A DNA stretch of 64,000 bases from Actinoplanes sp040639655 (GCF_040639655.1 NZ_JBFAAI010000002.1:372001-436000), one strand, 5' to 3'. Shown: positions 44,138-53,162, counted from the stretch's first letter. Numbers and translations are program-made. Notes: generated from the sequence alone by a model not told the origin.

Positions 44138-44659
44138 TCAGCGCACCCAGCCGGTGAAGCTCTGGGTGGGAAGTCCGGAGGCGGCACGCGGCTCGGAACG
44201 CGGTTCCCGGCCGGGCTTCTGGAGGGCTGCGGCCGCCGCGCGGACCAGCCAGGCGTTGACCGAGCGGCCCTCCTTGGCGGCCGCCTCCTCGATCGCCGCC
44301 TTGAGCGGCTCCGGCATGCGGACGTTGATCCGCGCGGCCGGCCCGTCCTCGGTGAAGAAGGCGTCGGCGTCGGCCGCCGGCGCGGGTTCCGCGGCGACGG
44401 GACCCGGCTGCCCGGCCGGCGGCGGGGTGACGACGAATCCGGGGTCACGGCCGCGCAGGCGCAGCTCGACCGAACCCGGCGCCAGGTCTCGGGTGATCTC
44501 GTCGGCGGCCCCCGACAGCGCTTCCAGCAGCGTCATCCGGATCGCGGACTCGAGGGAGCCGCTGAGGCGCTCGACAAGCGCGCGGGACTCCTCACCACCG
44601 GCCTCGGCGAGGGTGGCGAACTCCCGCCCGAGGTTGCTCACGTATGTCGTCAGGTCCAT
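44138..44659 (-). CDS. Ribbon-helix-helix regulator with long N-terminal extension
   Basis: 173 residues. The C-terminal part (about 108-147) is a ribbon-helix-helix / HicB-like DNA-binding fold: ARINVRMPEPLKAAIEEAAAKEGRSVNAWLVRAAAAAL. The first 70 residues form helices (LGREFATLAEAGGEESRALVERLSGSLESAIR) that may bind a ligand or partner, joined by a Pro/Ala-rich linker. ATG 44659 is chosen because upstream codons run into the repeat-rich promoter. First gene of the exporter operon and the likely reader of the TGGCAC words overlapping its own start. Confidence 0.85.
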   Translation of the reverse strand: MDLTTYVSNLGREFATLAEAGGEESRALVERLSGSLESAIRMTLLEALSGAADEITRDLAPGSVELRLRGRDPGFVVTPPPAGQPGPVAAEPAPAADADAFFTEDGPAARINVRMPEPLKAAIEEAAAKEGRSVNAWLVRAAAAALQKPGREPRSEPRAASGLPTQSFTGWVR

Positions 44660-44729
44660 GGCACCACCATGGCACAGCGATGGCACCATCCGCAAGGCTT
44701 TATGGCACCAAGCCGTGCCACGATGGCAC
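44659..44729. promoter_or_regulatory. Cluster of six TGGCAC words at a divergent promoter
   Basis: TGGCAC occurs at 44659, 44670, 44681, 44703 and 44724, and inverted (GTGCCA) at 44715. Three copies are spaced exactly 11 bases, one helical turn; the first overlaps the start codon of the RHH gene. This fits cooperative binding by a ribbon-helix-helix autoregulator. Confidence 0.65.
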
Positions 44730-44795
44730 CACCATCGACGGCTGCGATTGCGGTAGCCCGGCCGGCGGGGAATTCTGGCGTGGGGGTGGCAAGCG

Positions 44796-45491
44796 ATGAC
44801 TTCTGGCAACTGGCGGCCGGCGACCCTGCTGGCCCGGCTTCCACCGCGGATCCGCGACGAGATGACCACCCTCGGCGCGGAACGCCGGTACCGCGCCGGC
44901 GACGTGCTGATCCACGAGGGCGGGTCGACCCGCGAGATGTTGCTGCTGCTGAGCGGCTACGTGAAGGTGACCATGCGCAACGGTACGCATTCGGTGCTGC
45001 TGGCCGTCCGTTCGGCCGGCGACCCGGTCGGGGATCTGGCCGCGATGAGCGGCGAACCGCGATCGGCCACGGTGACCGCATGCACGCCGATCGTCGCGCG
45101 GTTCATCCTGCCCGAGACGCTGCGGACCTTCCTGCAGCGGCATCCACCGGCCGCCGGGCTCATCAGCGGGCTCGTCTCCACGCGACTGTCCACCGCGAAC
45201 CGGCGCAGGGTCGAAGTCGCCACCCGTCCGATGCTCGACCGCCTGATCGGCGTGCTCCTCGACCTGATCGAGGTCTGCGGCGAGGAGCAGGCCGACGGCT
45301 CGGTCGAACTGCCCAGCTGGTTCAACCAGGCCGAACTGGCCGCCCTGGCGGGTGCCACCTCGACCGACACCGTGCAGCGCTGTCTGCGGACCCTGCGCGA
45401 ACGCGGGCTGATCGAGAACGGGTACCGCTGGGTACGCGTCAAGGACCCGGACCGGCTCGCCGCGGCCCGGGTTCCCCCACCATGGGAGTGA
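44796..45491 (+). CDS. Crp/Fnr-family transcriptional regulator
   Basis: 231 residues: cyclic-nucleotide-binding-like beta barrel (about 20-125; AGDVLIHEGGSTREMLLLLSGYVKV, GDLAAMSGEPRSATVTA), a long dimer helix, and a winged helix (about 165-215; FNQAELAALAGATSTDTVQRCLRTLRERGLI). No cysteines for an iron-sulfur cluster, so it is Crp-like rather than Fnr-like; the phosphate-binding Arg/Glu signature of true cAMP binders is only partly visible. Divergent from the RHH operon and convergent with the DUF4407 gene. Confidence 0.88.
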   Translation: MTSGNWRPATLLARLPPRIRDEMTTLGAERRYRAGDVLIHEGGSTREMLLLLSGYVKVTMRNGTHSVLLAVRSAGDPVGDLAAMSGEPRSATVTACTPIVARFILPETLRTFLQRHPPAAGLISGLVSTRLSTANRRRVEVATRPMLDRLIGVLLDLIEVCGEEQADGSVELPSWFNQAELAALAGATSTDTVQRCLRTLRERGLIENGYRWVRVKDPDRLAAARVPPPWE

Positions 45492-45495
45492 CGGC

Positions 45496-46830
45496 TCAGG
45501 TCATCTCACTGGCGTACCGCTGCGCCCGCCGGTCGATCTCCGCGTCCAGATCCTCGTCGTGCTGCTCACGGTTCTGCCGGCTGCGGCTGTCGACCTGATC
45601 GGTCGCGGCCGCGGTGCCTGCCTTCTCGGCGTGCTCCGCGTAGTCCAGGCGCATCTCGTGGAAACTCTCGCCGGTACGCAGCTGACGGTTCACCCGCCGG
45701 TCGTAGGAGGTCGTGCCGCCGAGCATCTTCGCCAGCACCGGAAGACTGTCGATCAGGATCAGCAGAATGCGCACCAGCCACTCGGCCGACCACACGAAAC
45801 TGCTCTCACCCGACAACCGGTCCAGGCCGTTCGCCTCGTCGATCAGGTCGACGCCGGTGAAGCTGCTCTCGTACGCGGAGACCCGGGTGTTGATCGCCGT
45901 CTCGAGGGTCGCGTTGTAACCCTGCCGCGCGGCGGCCAGCTCCGTGGTCAGCCGCTTGACGTCGCTGTCCAGTGCGGCGATCTGCCGCCCCTTGCCGGGC
46001 AGGCCGGCCTGCTTCTCGAACTCCCCGGCCACCTGCCAGGCCTTCGTACACCGCTTGCCCCAGCCCGCGTCGCCCGACGTCTTGTCGCCGACCTTGCGTC
46101 CCGCGCACTCCGCCTGCGCCAGCGCCTGCTTCTGGTCCCGCTGCGCGGTGAGCGAGTCGTACTCCTTCTTCAGTACGCCACGCTGGTCGCGCAGCGAGGT
46201 CAGCCTGATCTGCATGGCGGCCGGGCTCTCGATCCCGAGCTGGTGCTTCCGGCACTCGGCGACCGCGGTGGTGTCGGCGCCGTCCGACGGGTTGCACCGG
46301 GTCCAGAGTCCACGTTCGGCGCCGGCCAGGGCCTGCCGGTGCTGCTCGACGTTGGTGTGGATCGCCGGGTGGAAGATCCAGAGCACCAGGGGCTCAGCGA
46401 TCACGGCACCGAGCAGTACGGCCATCAGCAGCCGCGGGACGAACATGAACCACCGGCCGGGGCCCAGCATGCCGTGGCTGCTGGACACCATCCAGCTGTC
46501 GATGGTGATCACCAGGGCGCCCCAGAACAGCGCGACCGGGATCAGCAGCGGCCACGGCACCGAGACGACTCTCGTCAGTGCCGTGGCCAGCGAGATCGCC
46601 GCCATCAGGCCGGTGTTCACCACGATCAGCCCGAGGCGGGTGTACCGCGGGCGTTCCTCCGGAACCCAGGAGAGGACGTCCTCCCGTACGCCGATCAGCC
46701 GCCGGGCAAGCCGGGCGAGACCGATCCGTTCGGGCTTGTCCGGGCGCTGGTAGATGGTGTCGAGCCGCGGATCCGCCGGCCGGGCGGCGGTGCGCTGCTT
46801 CGGGATCTCGACGGTGATCTCAGCGACCAT
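45496..46830 (-). CDS. DUF4407-like multi-pass membrane protein
   Basis: 444 residues. Cytoplasmic N-terminus, three helices (about 68-155: LIVVNTGLMAAISLATALT, LLIPVALFWGALVITIDSW, LLMAVLLGAVIAEPLVLWI), a long outward or periplasm-like coiled-coil loop with four cysteines (about 160-330), a fourth helix (LVRILLILIDSLPVLAKML) and a charged cytoplasmic tail. This layout matches DUF4407. Last gene of the cyclase/NTPase operon, overlapping the SPFH-like gene by 11 bases. It may be the membrane receptor or effector of that module. Confidence 0.82.
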   Translation of the reverse strand: MVAEITVEIPKQRTAARPADPRLDTIYQRPDKPERIGLARLARRLIGVREDVLSWVPEERPRYTRLGLIVVNTGLMAAISLATALTRVVSVPWPLLIPVALFWGALVITIDSWMVSSSHGMLGPGRWFMFVPRLLMAVLLGAVIAEPLVLWIFHPAIHTNVEQHRQALAGAERGLWTRCNPSDGADTTAVAECRKHQLGIESPAAMQIRLTSLRDQRGVLKKEYDSLTAQRDQKQALAQAECAGRKVGDKTSGDAGWGKRCTKAWQVAGEFEKQAGLPGKGRQIAALDSDVKRLTTELAAARQGYNATLETAINTRVSAYESSFTGVDLIDEANGLDRLSGESSFVWSAEWLVRILLILIDSLPVLAKMLGGTTSYDRRVNRQLRTGESFHEMRLDYAEHAEKAGTAAATDQVDSRSRQNREQHDEDLDAEIDRRAQRYASEMT

Positions 46831-48274
46831 TCCCGGCCTCTCTCCCGGCCTCGTCGTTCCCGGGGTCCCGGTCGTCCTCGTCGTCCTCGTCGTCCTCGCC
46901 GAGGTCGGACAGGATGACGGGTGCGTCGTCCTCGTCCTCGTCGTCAGGGACGGCGTCGCCGCCGGCCTCGATCGGGGCCGCGGCCGCGGTGCCGGTCAGC
47001 TCGTCGCGATCCGCCTTGCCGACGGCGGGGCCGGTGCCGCTGATGTCGTCGACCAGCTTGCCGACCTCGAAGTTGATCATGTCGAGGTGGCCGCGCTTGG
47101 CAAGCTCACGAAGCACCTCCAGCTTCATGTCGAGGTCTTTGGCCCGGTCCTCGCGCACCTCGCGGCGCTGGTCCCGGGCATCCTTGCGGTCCTCCCGCTT
47201 GTCCTCCAGCTGCATGCTCCACTCGGCGTCCTCCCGCTTGGCCCGCTGTTCCCGGCCCCAGGTGAGCGCTGCCCGGTCGTCCTCCCGGTCCAGCTGCGCC
47301 GTCGCCCGTGCCTCCTCACGATTCAGGCGGCGCTGCTCCCGGGCGTACTCCAGCTGATCCCGCGAGTCGGCCGCCATGCGGTCGGCCAGCGCCTTCGTGT
47401 CGATCAGCCCCTCCGCCTCAGCGATCAGCAGGGCCTTCAGCGGATCGGCCTCGAGAGCGGCGTACGCGTGCTCGGCCTCGCGGCGGGCGAACTCCCGATT
47501 CTCGGCGCGCAGCCGCTGCTCGTGCCGTTGTTGTTTCAGTTTCCGCAGGTGCTCGAACTCCTGGTCCTCCTGATCGGCGCTGTGCCGGCCGCCGCGGCGC
47601 TGGTCGGCCAGCCGCTGCGAGTGCCGTTCGTCGTCGAGCTCCCCGGACTGGTCGTAGCCGGCCTGCAGCCGTTTGAGCCGGTTCTCCGCCTCGGCCTGCC
47701 GGCGCCGTTCCTCGAAGGTCGCCACCTCCTTCGGGGTCAGCACCTCGACCCGGGCGAACCGGACCGACAGGCCGGGGATGCCCGGATCGCGTACCTCGGT
47801 GTAGGCCCGGACCCGCGCGGTGGCCTCCCGCCGCAGGTCGTTGACCTCGCTGATCCGCAGGTTCAGGGCGAGCTGCCCCAGCTTGCTGTCGCGCCGCAGG
47901 TAGGCCAGCACCGCCCGTGCCGCGTCGACGTTCTCCCGGACCACCTGCTTCGGGTCGGTGACGGTGCAGTCGAAGGTGGCCCGGACGGTGAAGTCGCTGG
48001 CCTCCGCCGACGGGATGTTCAGGTCGACGGTGACCGGGACGTCGCGGGTCAGGTCGACCAGGCTGACCCAGTCGGCGCGCACCACGGTCTCGTGGGCGGG
48101 CTCCAGCTCACCGTGGCTGACCACGTGCCGGCCGTCGACGCGGTACACCCACACCACGTGCGCGTCGGCACGCGGCAGCTCGGCGGAATCGCGGCGTTTG
48201 CGGCCCAGGCCGAAGAGACCACGGCTGGGGGCCTCGTCCAGGAACTGGCTGTGCACCACGGGATAGGCGGACAT
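46820..48274 (-). CDS. SPFH-like domain protein with long coiled coil
   Basis: 484 residues. The N-terminal 180 residues form an SPFH/band-7-like domain (VTVDLNIPSAEASDFTVRATFDCTVTDP, VRENVDAARAVLAYLRRDSKLG). A very charged coiled coil (about 190-420; EERRRQAEAENRLKRLQ, DREDDRAALTWGREQRAKREDAEW) and an acidic tail follow. ATG 48274 is preferred over the GTG at 48280 since AGAGG lies inside that alternative start. SPFH proteins build membrane-associated oligomeric rings; here it probably organises the module at the membrane next to the DUF4407 protein. Confidence 0.78.
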   Translation of the reverse strand: MSAYPVVHSQFLDEAPSRGLFGLGRKRRDSAELPRADAHVVWVYRVDGRHVVSHGELEPAHETVVRADWVSLVDLTRDVPVTVDLNIPSAEASDFTVRATFDCTVTDPKQVVRENVDAARAVLAYLRRDSKLGQLALNLRISEVNDLRREATARVRAYTEVRDPGIPGLSVRFARVEVLTPKEVATFEERRRQAEAENRLKRLQAGYDQSGELDDERHSQRLADQRRGGRHSADQEDQEFEHLRKLKQQRHEQRLRAENREFARREAEHAYAALEADPLKALLIAEAEGLIDTKALADRMAADSRDQLEYAREQRRLNREEARATAQLDREDDRAALTWGREQRAKREDAEWSMQLEDKREDRKDARDQRREVREDRAKDLDMKLEVLRELAKRGHLDMINFEVGKLVDDISGTGPAVGKADRDELTGTAAAAPIEAGGDAVPDDEDEDDAPVILSDLGEDDEDDEDDRDPGNDEAGREAGNGR

Positions 48275-48285
48275 GATCACCTCTT

Positions 48286-50433
48286 TCAGCTCGCCTTGCG
48301 GCGGCGATGACGCTCGACCACGTCGAGCAGGACCAGGGCGGGCGAACGACGGGGCTTGCCGTGCTCACGGGTCCGCAGATCCACGACCCGGAACTCTTCG
48401 TAGAAGGGGTCGACCTCGTTCTCGGGCAACGCGGCGACCAGTGCCTCGCCCAGCCTCCGAGCCAGGTCGAGGGGCTCGTCGGTGACGTGCCGCAGACGGT
48501 TGAGTCCCTGCCAGAGGGCTTGCAGGACCCGCTGGCGGTACGGCCGGTAGCAGAGCCCTTCGGCCCAGAGCCGGGCGACCAGGCGCAGTCTGGCCGGGTG
48601 CTCCCGCAGGTAGAGGAAGGTCGCCGGCACGTGGGGCTGGTTCTCCCGGATGACCAGCACCTGCGCGAGCACGTAGCGGGCCCGCTGGGTGAATTCGCGG
48701 TCGATCGGCCGGGTGGGCGGCCGCCGCAGCTGCTCGTCCAGTGTCGTCAGCACGCGGCCCGCGTTCCCGGTGTCGAGGAGGGTGCCGAAGAGCATCGCCA
48801 TCGCGTAACTGGCCTGGTCGAGTCCCTGTGCCGAGTTGATGATCAGCTGCCACAGCTGGCGGATCGCCTGCTCCGGGTCACAGGTGCCGAGCACCCCGCT
48901 GTACGCCATCGCGGCGGCCCACCGCTGGGCCGGATTGCCGTGGTTCGCCCACTGCTTGACGATCTTGAGAGCGGTGGGCTGCGTGTCGTCCCGGAAACAC
49001 ATCGCCCAGACGGTGAAGACGGCCGTGTACTGGCCGGTCGCGCCGATCTCGCCCCGCGACCACGGGGTCAGGTACGGCTCCTCGACCTCGTCGAAGTCGG
49101 CCCCGGCCAGCTCCGCCAGCCCCATCGCGGCCTGCGGGTCGGCCTGTCGCGAGACCATCGCCGTGAGCCACTCCGCGACGGCGTGCCAGAACGGGGTCTC
49201 GCAGCGCCGCGAGAGCTCGGCCAGGACGTGCCGCCGGTAACTGCCGTTGCGGAACCAGAGCACCCTTCGGTCGCTGGTCCGCCCGGCCGTACGCAGTTCG
49301 CAGATCAGACCGTCGTCAGCGGTGAGGCGGCTGCGCCGGTCCAGGATCCGGTCGTCCGGGTCGTCGGCGCGTCCTTTCTTACGTGGAGCGGACGGCTTGA
49401 GCACGCCGTGCCGGCTCATGCAGGCGTCGAGATCCATCCGGAGGGTCTCGAACTCCCGGTAGCTGACCGCGCCGAGGAACGCGAGCGCGGTCACGTCGAG
49501 GATCGCCTGCAGATCGCTGCGGTGCTGGCCGATCCACTCCTGGACCCGGCGCGCCGAAGTCGCGGAGAGCCTGTCGAGCGCGGCCTCCGGACTCTCGCCG
49601 TCGCGGATGGCCCGCAGCGTCGCGACGATGTCGGCCATCGAGCACTCCGCGGTGAGGCGCTCGGCGATGAGGTCGACCTGCTCGCCGGAGAGTTCCCGCC
49701 CGGCGAGGCAGGACAGGCTCAGCCGTCGCGGGTCCGGCCTGGCCCAGGTGATGTGGGCGACCGACTCGACACCGGTGTCGGCGGCCACCGTCGTCACGAC
49801 CAGGTAGGCCCCGTGCCGGCGGACCCGGTCGCGCACCGTGCGCCAGGCGAAGTCGACGTCGCCCTTCGTGCTGCCGTCGACCCGGTCCACGATCAGATAT
49901 CCGAAACCCTTGGCGTACGTCTGCCCGGCGAGTTCCTTGAGGTCGCTGACCGCGGACATGACGACCAGCTGACCGGTCGTGACCGCGCGCAGCAGGTTGA
50001 TGCCGCCGGTCCGCTTGCCGGACCCGATCCCGCCGCAGATCGATACGACGTGGTCGGACACCAGCCGGTCCAGCGCCTCGTCGAAACTCTCCGGCCGGCA
50101 GTAGTACTCGGTCTCGGCGCTGACCTCGGCCTCGTCTATCTTCCCGGTCAGCGACCGGGGCGTCCCCTTGAAACCGGCCCCGGCGCCGCCCTGGCCGATC
50201 AGTCCGGCGTTGACGCCCTTCTGGAAGATGTTGACGACCTCGGCGATCTTCCTGGCGTCCTTGCGGGCCGGTTCGGCGGCGTGATCATCCGGGGCCTTCT
50301 CCTCGGTGGCCTTTCCCGCGGCCGGCTCCCCGGACTTCTCCGCCTTCTCCGGCCGCTCCGCTTTCCGGGGCCGCTCCGCCGGTTCGGGCTGCTCCGCCTC
50401 CTCGGCCTTCTCCGGTTCTTCCGGGTCAGCCAT
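48286..50433 (-). CDS. P-loop NTPase with degenerate STAND-like organisation
   Basis: 715 residues. A Glu/Pro/Lys-rich N-terminus (1-60), a short beta motif VVNIFQKGVNAGLIGQ (66-81) resembling effector-associated tags, a P-loop GGIGSGKRT (134-142), a Walker-B-like LIVDRVDG (180-187) and a helical C-terminal half (about 400-700) with alpha-solenoid character. GGAGAA lies before ATG 50433, which overlaps the cyclase-like stop by 8 bases. I read it as a signal-transducing ATPase, perhaps a phage sensor; no catalytic effector domain is seen in it. Confidence 0.78.
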   Translation of the reverse strand: MADPEEPEKAEEAEQPEPAERPRKAERPEKAEKSGEPAAGKATEEKAPDDHAAEPARKDARKIAEVVNIFQKGVNAGLIGQGGAGAGFKGTPRSLTGKIDEAEVSAETEYYCRPESFDEALDRLVSDHVVSICGGIGSGKRTGGINLLRAVTTGQLVVMSAVSDLKELAGQTYAKGFGYLIVDRVDGSTKGDVDFAWRTVRDRVRRHGAYLVVTTVAADTGVESVAHITWARPDPRRLSLSCLAGRELSGEQVDLIAERLTAECSMADIVATLRAIRDGESPEAALDRLSATSARRVQEWIGQHRSDLQAILDVTALAFLGAVSYREFETLRMDLDACMSRHGVLKPSAPRKKGRADDPDDRILDRRSRLTADDGLICELRTAGRTSDRRVLWFRNGSYRRHVLAELSRRCETPFWHAVAEWLTAMVSRQADPQAAMGLAELAGADFDEVEEPYLTPWSRGEIGATGQYTAVFTVWAMCFRDDTQPTALKIVKQWANHGNPAQRWAAAMAYSGVLGTCDPEQAIRQLWQLIINSAQGLDQASYAMAMLFGTLLDTGNAGRVLTTLDEQLRRPPTRPIDREFTQRARYVLAQVLVIRENQPHVPATFLYLREHPARLRLVARLWAEGLCYRPYRQRVLQALWQGLNRLRHVTDEPLDLARRLGEALVAALPENEVDPFYEEFRVVDLRTREHGKPRRSPALVLLDVVERHRRRKAS

Positions 50434-51157
50434 GCCGGTTCTCCTGGATCCCGATCACCTCGGCGGTGACCTTGCGATGGAAGTTGTTGATCACCGAAGC
50501 GGACTGCCGGACCGGCTCCCCCGTGCGGGGCGGGTGATCCGGGGTGATCGGCCGGTCCTCGAGGTCGAGGGCGTGCACGTCACCGTCCGGGCAGTAGAGC
50601 CAGGCGTCGTCGCGGAACTCCTTGTGCCGGACCTCGACCTTGCGGAACCGCACGGCTCGCAGGCTGGTGTGGCCCTGCGCGACGGTGTCCAGGAAGACCC
50701 GGTTGGAGAGCACGACGACGAGTCCGGCGGCGGGTATCGCCTCCTGCGCGGCGCGGGCCGGGCCGGCGTCCGCGAGCCGGCTCACCACCACGGCGCCGGC
50801 ACCCGCCCATCCGTTGGCCGCCCGCTCGACCACGCCGTTGTGCACGGCGAGCCGCAGCCGCAGCCGCGCGTCGTCCCGGCGGTCCTCGTTGTGGTCGGCG
50901 AGGTGGCCGGCCAGCAGCCGGACGAAGTCGTCGATCAGCGCGCTCTCCGGCACGCCGGCCGGGAGCACGGCGAGCTCGCCGTCACCCGCGGGCTGGCAGT
51001 CCCAGTCGTTGCGCGGAAGGCCGGCCGCAGCAGCGGCCGCGGTCATCACCTCGATCAAGCCCTGCTGGATCGCCATCTGCCGCCGGCCGTCGGCGGCGCC
51101 GTAACCCCGGGCATCGACGGACAATAATGGCCGGCGTCCGGCAACGCGTCCCGTCAC
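50426..51157 (-). CDS. Class III nucleotide-cyclase-like protein, possible Pycsar-type cyclase
   Basis: 243 residues, GTG start with GGGAG upstream. The N-terminal 180 residues follow the class III cyclase fold: LLSVDARGYG has the first metal Asp (15) and AGDGELAVLP the second (59). Their spacing of 44 equals that of mammalian adenylyl cyclase (396/440). The later strand RLRLAVHNGVV and GAGAVVVSRLAD match the catalytic loop, but the usual transition-state Asn is Val while the Arg is kept, so activity is uncertain. The C-terminus carries VINNFHRKVTAEVIGIQ, echoing the NTPase N-terminus. Divergent from a PycTM-like gene, so a pyrimidine cyclase of a Pycsar-type system is plausible. Confidence 0.72.
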   Translation of the reverse strand: MTGRVAGRRPLLSVDARGYGAADGRRQMAIQQGLIEVMTAAAAAAGLPRNDWDCQPAGDGELAVLPAGVPESALIDDFVRLLAGHLADHNEDRRDDARLRLRLAVHNGVVERAANGWAGAGAVVVSRLADAGPARAAQEAIPAAGLVVVLSNRVFLDTVAQGHTSLRAVRFRKVEVRHKEFRDDAWLYCPDGDVHALDLEDRPITPDHPPRTGEPVRQSASVINNFHRKVTAEVIGIQENRHG

Positions 51158-51536
51158 TTCATTCTCCCGCCGTCATGATTACTGTCGCCAAGGCAAGCGA
51201 ACTACAAGATCGTCATTGCGATGACCGCAAAAGTCGGAATCCGGCAGAACCGTTCACGGACGTGACCGAATAGACGCCGGCCCGCCCGTTCCGGCAGCGA
51301 GAAGCATCACGTTCGGCGACCGTCTCGCTACGCCAAGATTCTTGCCTGCGGACATCCCGGATCAAACCGCCGCTTCATCTATGACCTGGAAACGGACAGC
51401 CCGGCACGTTCGACAAGGAGGCGGCCACAACCGGACGAACGGTCAGCCGCACCGATCCGGTCGGAGAAATGACATCGGAGAAGGATCATGGAAAGGGCTA
51501 CCGAACCGCTGGCACCCCCGTGATACAGCTTCAGAT
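51158..51536. promoter_or_regulatory. Divergent promoter region of the cyclase / effector module
   Basis: About 380 bases, more AT-rich than the genes around it. GTCAT (51212-51216) and ATGAC (51221-51225) form an inverted repeat around TGCG and could be an operator. No gene is evident. Confidence 0.35.
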
Positions 51537-52139
51537 ATGAGCCGAGAGAAAGCCTCCGCGTTCCTATCCACACGGTTCGGAGAGGCGGCGAAAGGCCGCG
51601 GTACGAAATGTGTGCTCACCGAGCTCGAGCGCACCCCCACCAACCTGGACGTGGCCTGGCGGGCCCACGCCGCCCAGGAGAGCTGGGCCGGGAAGGTGGA
51701 CACCAAGGCCTCGATCCTGCTGACGCTCAACGGCGTGATCCTGGGCGCCGTGCTGTCGGCACGCGTGCAGAAGGACAGCTTCATCGCGATCCTGACCGGG
51801 CCGCGTGCCGTGATGCTGGGGATCGCGGTGGTGCTCTGCGCCGCGGCCGGGCTGCTCGCGGCCGGAGTCATCTATCCGGTGCTGGGCCGGGGTCACCGCA
51901 ACGGCAGCAGCCGGCCCGACCCGACCGGCACCATCTACTTCGGTGACCTGCGCCGCCGCCGGCCGGGAGAGCTGGCCGGCCAGCTGGCCGCGATGACGAC
52001 CGAGGAACAGTTCGGCCAGGTGTCGCGGCAGCTGGTGGCGATGGCCCGGGCCGCCTGGCTCAAGCACCGGCTGCTGCAGCTGGCGCTGGTCGCCACCATG
52101 TGCGGCTTCATGTTGATCATGGCGGTCATGCTGACCTGA
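51537..52139 (+). CDS. Pycsar effector-like (PycTM / DUF5706) membrane protein
   Basis: 200 residues. The layout matches PycTM: an N-terminal helix ending AGKVDTKASILLTLNGVILGAVLS (helix 1), helix 2 (AVMLGIAVVLCAAAGLLAAGVIYPVL), then TIYFGDLRR, a long helix (LAGQLAAMTTEEQFGQVSRQLVAMARAAWLKHRLLQ) and a last membrane helix. In Pycsar, cCMP or cUMP triggers such proteins to damage the inner membrane and stop phage growth. The ATG at 51537 has a weak ribosome site; a GTG at 51612 is an alternative. Divergent from the cyclase-like operon; the pairing is inferred from this arrangement. Confidence 0.78.
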   Translation: MSREKASAFLSTRFGEAAKGRGTKCVLTELERTPTNLDVAWRAHAAQESWAGKVDTKASILLTLNGVILGAVLSARVQKDSFIAILTGPRAVMLGIAVVLCAAAGLLAAGVIYPVLGRGHRNGSSRPDPTGTIYFGDLRRRRPGELAGQLAAMTTEEQFGQVSRQLVAMARAAWLKHRLLQLALVATMCGFMLIMAVMLT

Positions 52140-52196
52140 GCACCCCCGCCCGCGCGACCCGTGACGGCCGGCAGAAGGTGCACTACCGTCGCATGG

Positions 52197-53162
52197 ATGC
52201 GGGTCTTCCTCACCGGTGCCGGAGGGTTCATCGCGCGTGCGGTGGCGGCCCGGCTGCGGGACGAGGGCCATCAGGTCGGCGGCGTCGATCTGCGCGCCGA
52301 CGAGGCGGCCGGGGTGGTGGCCGGCGACATCACCTCCGACGGCGCCTGGCTGGACGCGGTGACCGGCGCCGATCTCGTGATCCACACCGCGGCGGTGGTG
52401 TCCAACGCGGTCGGCCTGGACGGCCAGTGGCGGGTCAACGTCGGCGGCACCCGCAAGGCCCTGGACGCGGCGGTACGCGCCGGGGTCCCCCGATTCGTGC
52501 ACCTCTCGTCGATCCGGGCCTTCTCCGACCTGGGCTTCCCGGACGGCGTCACCGAGGACCACCCGGTACGCCTGGACGGCAACCCCTACGTCGACACGAA
52601 GATCGCCTCGGAGCAGGTGGTGCTGCAGGCACACGCCGAGGGCCGGATCGCCGTGACGATCGTGCGTCCCGGCGACGTCTACGGCCCGGGGTCGCGTCCG
52701 TGGACGATTCTGCCCGTACAGCTGATCAAGAAGTTTCAGTTCCTGCTGCCCGCGATGGGCGCCGGAGTGTTCAGCCCGGTGTACGTCGACGACCTGACCG
52801 GCGGCCTTCTGCTGGCAGCCCGCCGGTCCCAGGGCGCCGGGCAGATCTTCACGCTGACCGGCGGCGCCGGAGTGTCCTGCAAGGAATTCTTCGGCCACTA
52901 CTACCGGATGCTGGGCCGCCGCGGACCGTGGGTCGCACCGACACCGGTGGCGGTCACGGTGGCCCGGGTGGCCGGACGCGCGATCTCGCTGACCGGGTCC
53001 GCCACCGAGGTGAACGCCGTCTCCATGCGCTACTTCGCGCGTACCGGCACCTATTCCATCGAGAAGGCCGGCCGGCTGCTCGGTTACCGGCCCGAGGTGG
53101 ATCTCGCCGAGGGCATGGCGCGCACCGAACGGTGGCTGCGCACGCAGGGCCTGCTGCCCTAG
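52197..53162 (+). CDS. NAD(P)-dependent epimerase/dehydratase (extended SDR)
   Basis: 321 residues. Rossmann motif TGAGGFIA (6-13), a Ser/Tyr/Lys set in which the Tyr-x3-Lys is YVDTK, and a VRPGDVYGPGSRPW substrate loop. It resembles 3-beta-HSD / sugar-nucleotide epimerase family proteins acting on sterol- or hopanoid-like lipids or on sugars; the substrate is not clear. It begins 57 bases after the PycTM-like gene, and its stop overlaps the convergent gene at 53159. Confidence 0.85.
   Translation: MRVFLTGAGGFIARAVAARLRDEGHQVGGVDLRADEAAGVVAGDITSDGAWLDAVTGADLVIHTAAVVSNAVGLDGQWRVNVGGTRKALDAAVRAGVPRFVHLSSIRAFSDLGFPDGVTEDHPVRLDGNPYVDTKIASEQVVLQAHAEGRIAVTIVRPGDVYGPGSRPWTILPVQLIKKFQFLLPAMGAGVFSPVYVDDLTGGLLLAARRSQGAGQIFTLTGGAGVSCKEFFGHYYRMLGRRGPWVAPTPVAVTVARVAGRAISLTGSATEVNAVSMRYFARTGTYSIEKAGRLLGYRPEVDLAEGMARTERWLRTQGLLP

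Noticed and set aside
46820..47350. Acidic and charged repeats as possible non-coding repeat DNA
   Set aside because: They are the coiled coil and acidic tail of the SPFH-like protein, in one open frame.
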